From: Warburgia ugandensis
Lineage: Eukaryota; Streptophyta; Magnoliopsida; Canellales; Canellaceae
DNA: 64,000 bases
Direction: 5' to 3'
Assembly (NCBI GenBank): GCA_035236585.1
Contig: CP141136.1
Location: forward strand, 49,555,136-49,619,135
Part shown: positions 61,491 through 64,000 of the stretch, in pieces
Layout: each line of letters opens with the position of its first letter
Numbering within the stretch: the stretch's first letter is position 1
Notes under the pieces: model-generated
Databases searched by the model: none
What the model was told of the DNA's origin: nothing
The model's input: only the letters and a program-made list of their open reading frames with translations
Made by a program: the position numbers and the translations under genes

Positions 61491-61929
61491 ACAATGTAAG
61501 TTTTCTTATTTATTAATACAAAAATAAAATTCTTTATTTATATGTATGTGGCTTGTATTTTTTGTTAATTTTCTTGAAGTGTGGTTTGTTTATGGGATCA
61601 ATGAGGGTTGTTGGAGTGTGGAAATAAATGGGTGTGTATGTGTGTGGGTGCATGCAAAGTTTTTATTTCATATCTTTGAATTTTTATATTGAAAGTAAAT
61701 GTGCATATATGGATGATGAATGTGGATGTTGCAAAAAATGTGGGTGTTCTAGATTTTCCTTTTAAGATTGCATGTTATTTATAGTTAGGTTTAAATAAAT
61801 GTGAAGGAAGATACCAATAGTGCATTGAATGTATGCATGACTATTATAATAGTTTATTGAATATATGCATGAATAATGTAATAGGAGATTAAGATTACAG
61901 CATAATAGTAATGAATTTTTTTTACAAAT

Positions 61930-62160
61930 TTATAAAAGTCAATTTGAAAAGCCCAACTTCAAAAGTACTAGACTTTTCAAGTTGGTTTACCATAACCAAT
62001 TTTAAAAGTTATGACTTTTAAAGTCGGTTATGGGAACTAACTTTAAAGGTTTGTACTTTTAAGTTTGTTCATAACCAACTTATTTTTTAAATGATTTTTG
62101 AAGATGGCTAAATAGAAGATGGTTTTGAATTTGTCTTCGATATATGTTTGTCTAGTAGTG
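61930..62160. repeat. Right subterminal repeats and terminus of the CACTA-like element
   Basis: A dense array of ACTTTTAAAGTC-type words with AACCAACTT / AAGTTGG arms is followed by a putative terminal inverted repeat at 62142-62160. Read inward on the minus strand this is CACTACTAGACAAACATAT. It ends in TAGTG, as CACTA elements do. The partner terminus was not found, so a 3-bp target duplication cannot be checked. Confidence 0.55.
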
Positions 62161-62460
62161 ATCCTTGTACCAAAGATTGGTGTGTCACTCTCCCAAGTAA
62201 CATTGAGTTCTATCTAGTCTATAGGATAGCTAATAGGATGTAGATAAACATGACATAAGTTATTCTTGATCACATGTGGAGTTGTAGAAACATGGCATTC
62301 CACTTGGTACAGAGATGAACAAGCCTTTTTTTTATAATCTTCTCGTCACTAAGACTTCATTCATACTTAATCTTGTGAATAACCAATGGGTCTCAGTAGA
62401 AGGAATGCATGCTAGTTCTTCATAAGTACTAGGGATATAAGATCAAGATATAACATTGAT
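62161..62460 (+). pseudogene. Possible plant transposon protein fragment
   Basis: One frame from about 62172 reads through five stops with a coherent look: IEFYLVYRIANRM, then INMT, VILDHMWSC and a LFFI run. This recalls the IN(V)GQ-I-DHI pattern of a putative plant transposon protein domain, by memory only. All stops can be explained by one C-to-T or G-to-A change. Confidence 0.25.
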
Positions 62461-64000
62461 CATGAGGAAAAGATTTAGAAAGGAGGTGAAGAAATAGACT
62501 AGATGGATATTATTGCTACTAATGAGTTACTTTAACAAGTGATAAATTAATGAATGACTTCTATTAAAAGGATGCAAGAACCATCATAACCAAGATCGTA
62601 GTCACAATCAATGATGAGGATGTTTGGATGAATTCTAGAAAATCAAGAAGAAAAGGTTTAAAGCATAGCAAGGAATCCACTTGCTTTTCTCTTTGTTCCA
62701 AGAATGAGACATTGTGTCTATTGAGATTAATTTTATGAAAGGAAAGTTGAAGACAATCAAGAAAACTATGTTTGAGATATAGCTTGATCACAATGAAATA
62801 TGGAACAAGCTTTAAGTAAATATTGACAAAATCGTTCATGGAGTAAAGTACATTGGGAGATGTTGTTATCTTAATCACTTCTAGATCCACAATTGCTTCT
62901 ATTACTTAAACATTCAATGATCTTAGCTCAATCCACCAGTACCTCAACTTTGGATTCTCAAAGTTTCCCTATTTTCAAGCTAGATGATCTATCACAATTT
63001 CTAGCTACAACTACTTTCTAGGAAGGAAAGATAGAGAAGATAAGATAAGAAGAAAGGAAGAAAAAAGGAGCAAAGAAGAAGAAGAAGAAGAGTGAAAAAA
63101 GAAAAGGAATGAAGCAAACAACGACAAGATCACATCTAAAAGTAAGAAAAGAGGGAAAGACATGACATTTATAAAAATATCACATAAATATCTCTATATT
63201 TAGTAAGTTTTAGCCTCTAAACTTTTCATAAATAACATTAATTAGAGTCAATTCTATATTTTTGCAGGTCCAGGGTACAAAAAAAGAGAGTACAAATTCA
63301 AGACTTTTAGCTATGAAGGAGAAAGTTTGCCTCCCAAATTACCTACACATCTAGACATGAATTCAAAGAATTTAGATTGAAAATTAGGTGTCATTAAATA
63401 TCAAAGTCATAGTAGTTAGAAATCCTAAGTAGAAGACCAAGCCTTATTCATACTAAATAGGCTATTTGTATCAAGTGTAAGGTGATAGAACTGTCCATGT
63501 GTGTATGCAATCTAGCTACCACCTTGGGAAGCTTCTAAGGTAAGTTCAATTTATATACATTAGAATCACATACAAGGAAAGCTTTTTGAAACAAAATAAG
63601 CAAGAAGATTAGGGCTAGCATGAGACTTCTTCCTCACATTCACTCTCCTACTCAACCGAGGAAGGGAGCACCTAAGGGGGGCACGGAATTTTCATCTAAA
63701 GGTGGTATTTCCCACTCAATTCCACATGAATATCAAGGAAAATTAATGAGAATTGGTGTACAAAAAGAGAAGAAGAGAGACACAAGTTATGAGAGGTCTA
63801 TGGTTGAAATTCATAAACTTTTTAGCACTTAAAGGCCAAGATCCATCCTTGTGGATGCATATCCTAGGCAACCAATGGATACTCACTCAAGCAATGATAA
63901 ACCAATGACAAGCTAGACTGCAATGAAGACCAAATTGAAAGCATATTGGAGGATATTATTTTGTGGGCTGCCCACCTATTTTTAAGGAGGATCACACCCA
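62461..64000. other. Unclassified, no gene recognised
   Basis: AT-rich with a purine-rich stretch (GAAGAAGAA) near 63000-63100. The open frames 62564-62890 (minus) and 63620-63832 (plus, 70 residues, Lys- and Ser-rich) match nothing I know and lack start-site or codon support. Confidence 0.3.

Noticed and set aside
63620-63832. 70-residue plus-strand frame as a small host gene
   Set aside because: No recognisable domain, promoter or conservation within the window, and length is within chance for this composition.

Overview
The window looks like repeat-dense, AT-rich nuclear heterochromatin from a flowering plant. Everything I can classify is transposon-derived: Ty3/gypsy LTRs, a Ty1/copia element, and CACTA (En/Spm) transposase and accessory-gene remnants. 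Almost every reading frame is broken. Many stops sit where related proteins have Gln, Arg or Trp, as expected from C-to-T decay of methylated cytosines. I found no intact host gene, tRNA, rRNA or CRISPR array. The sequence does not fix the species. LTR family names (A to E) are mine.

Layout. 1-18706 holds a minus-strand Athila/Tat-like element with a tRNA-Asp-type primer site at 8798-8815, a broken gag-like frame (3375-5030) and a pol-end/polypurine block near 3160-3290. It is riddled with insertions. These are an LTR-A end (1-1817), a solo LTR-B (5674-8247), and a second LTR-B (10272-17076, target duplication GTTAG) that itself contains an LTR-A (11561-16241). The element ends inside a minus-strand CACTA TNP2 pseudogene (18716-20573). 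The subterminal repeats of that CACTA hold a 4.1-kb copia element (21430-25558, duplication TAAAG). A Tat-like 3' end and LTR-E follow, split by a 4.8-kb solo LTR-A (26980-31778, duplication ATAAG). A second TNP2 pseudogene (33965-39342, plus) is split by solo LTR-D (34872-37481, duplication AAAGA). 41690-48599 is the only LTR-B element with both LTRs; it keeps its primer site and polypurine tract, but its 1.9-kb interior is decayed. 49480-51560 is a plus-strand LTR-A fragment, and 54175-55902 a solo LTR-C. 56560-62160 is probably a third CACTA derivative carrying a broken Ulp1-type protease gene. The last 1.8 kb is mostly unclassified.

The biology shown is insertion and decay rather than a working pathway. 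The record is a stack of insertions whose relative order can be read from target duplications. Solo LTRs outnumber paired-LTR gypsy elements, so unequal LTR recombination has been a major route of element removal here. Unusual signals are a palindromic TATA box in LTR-B, a GATC-dense block in LTR-A, a module shared by unrelated elements, and coding filler DNA inside an LTR.
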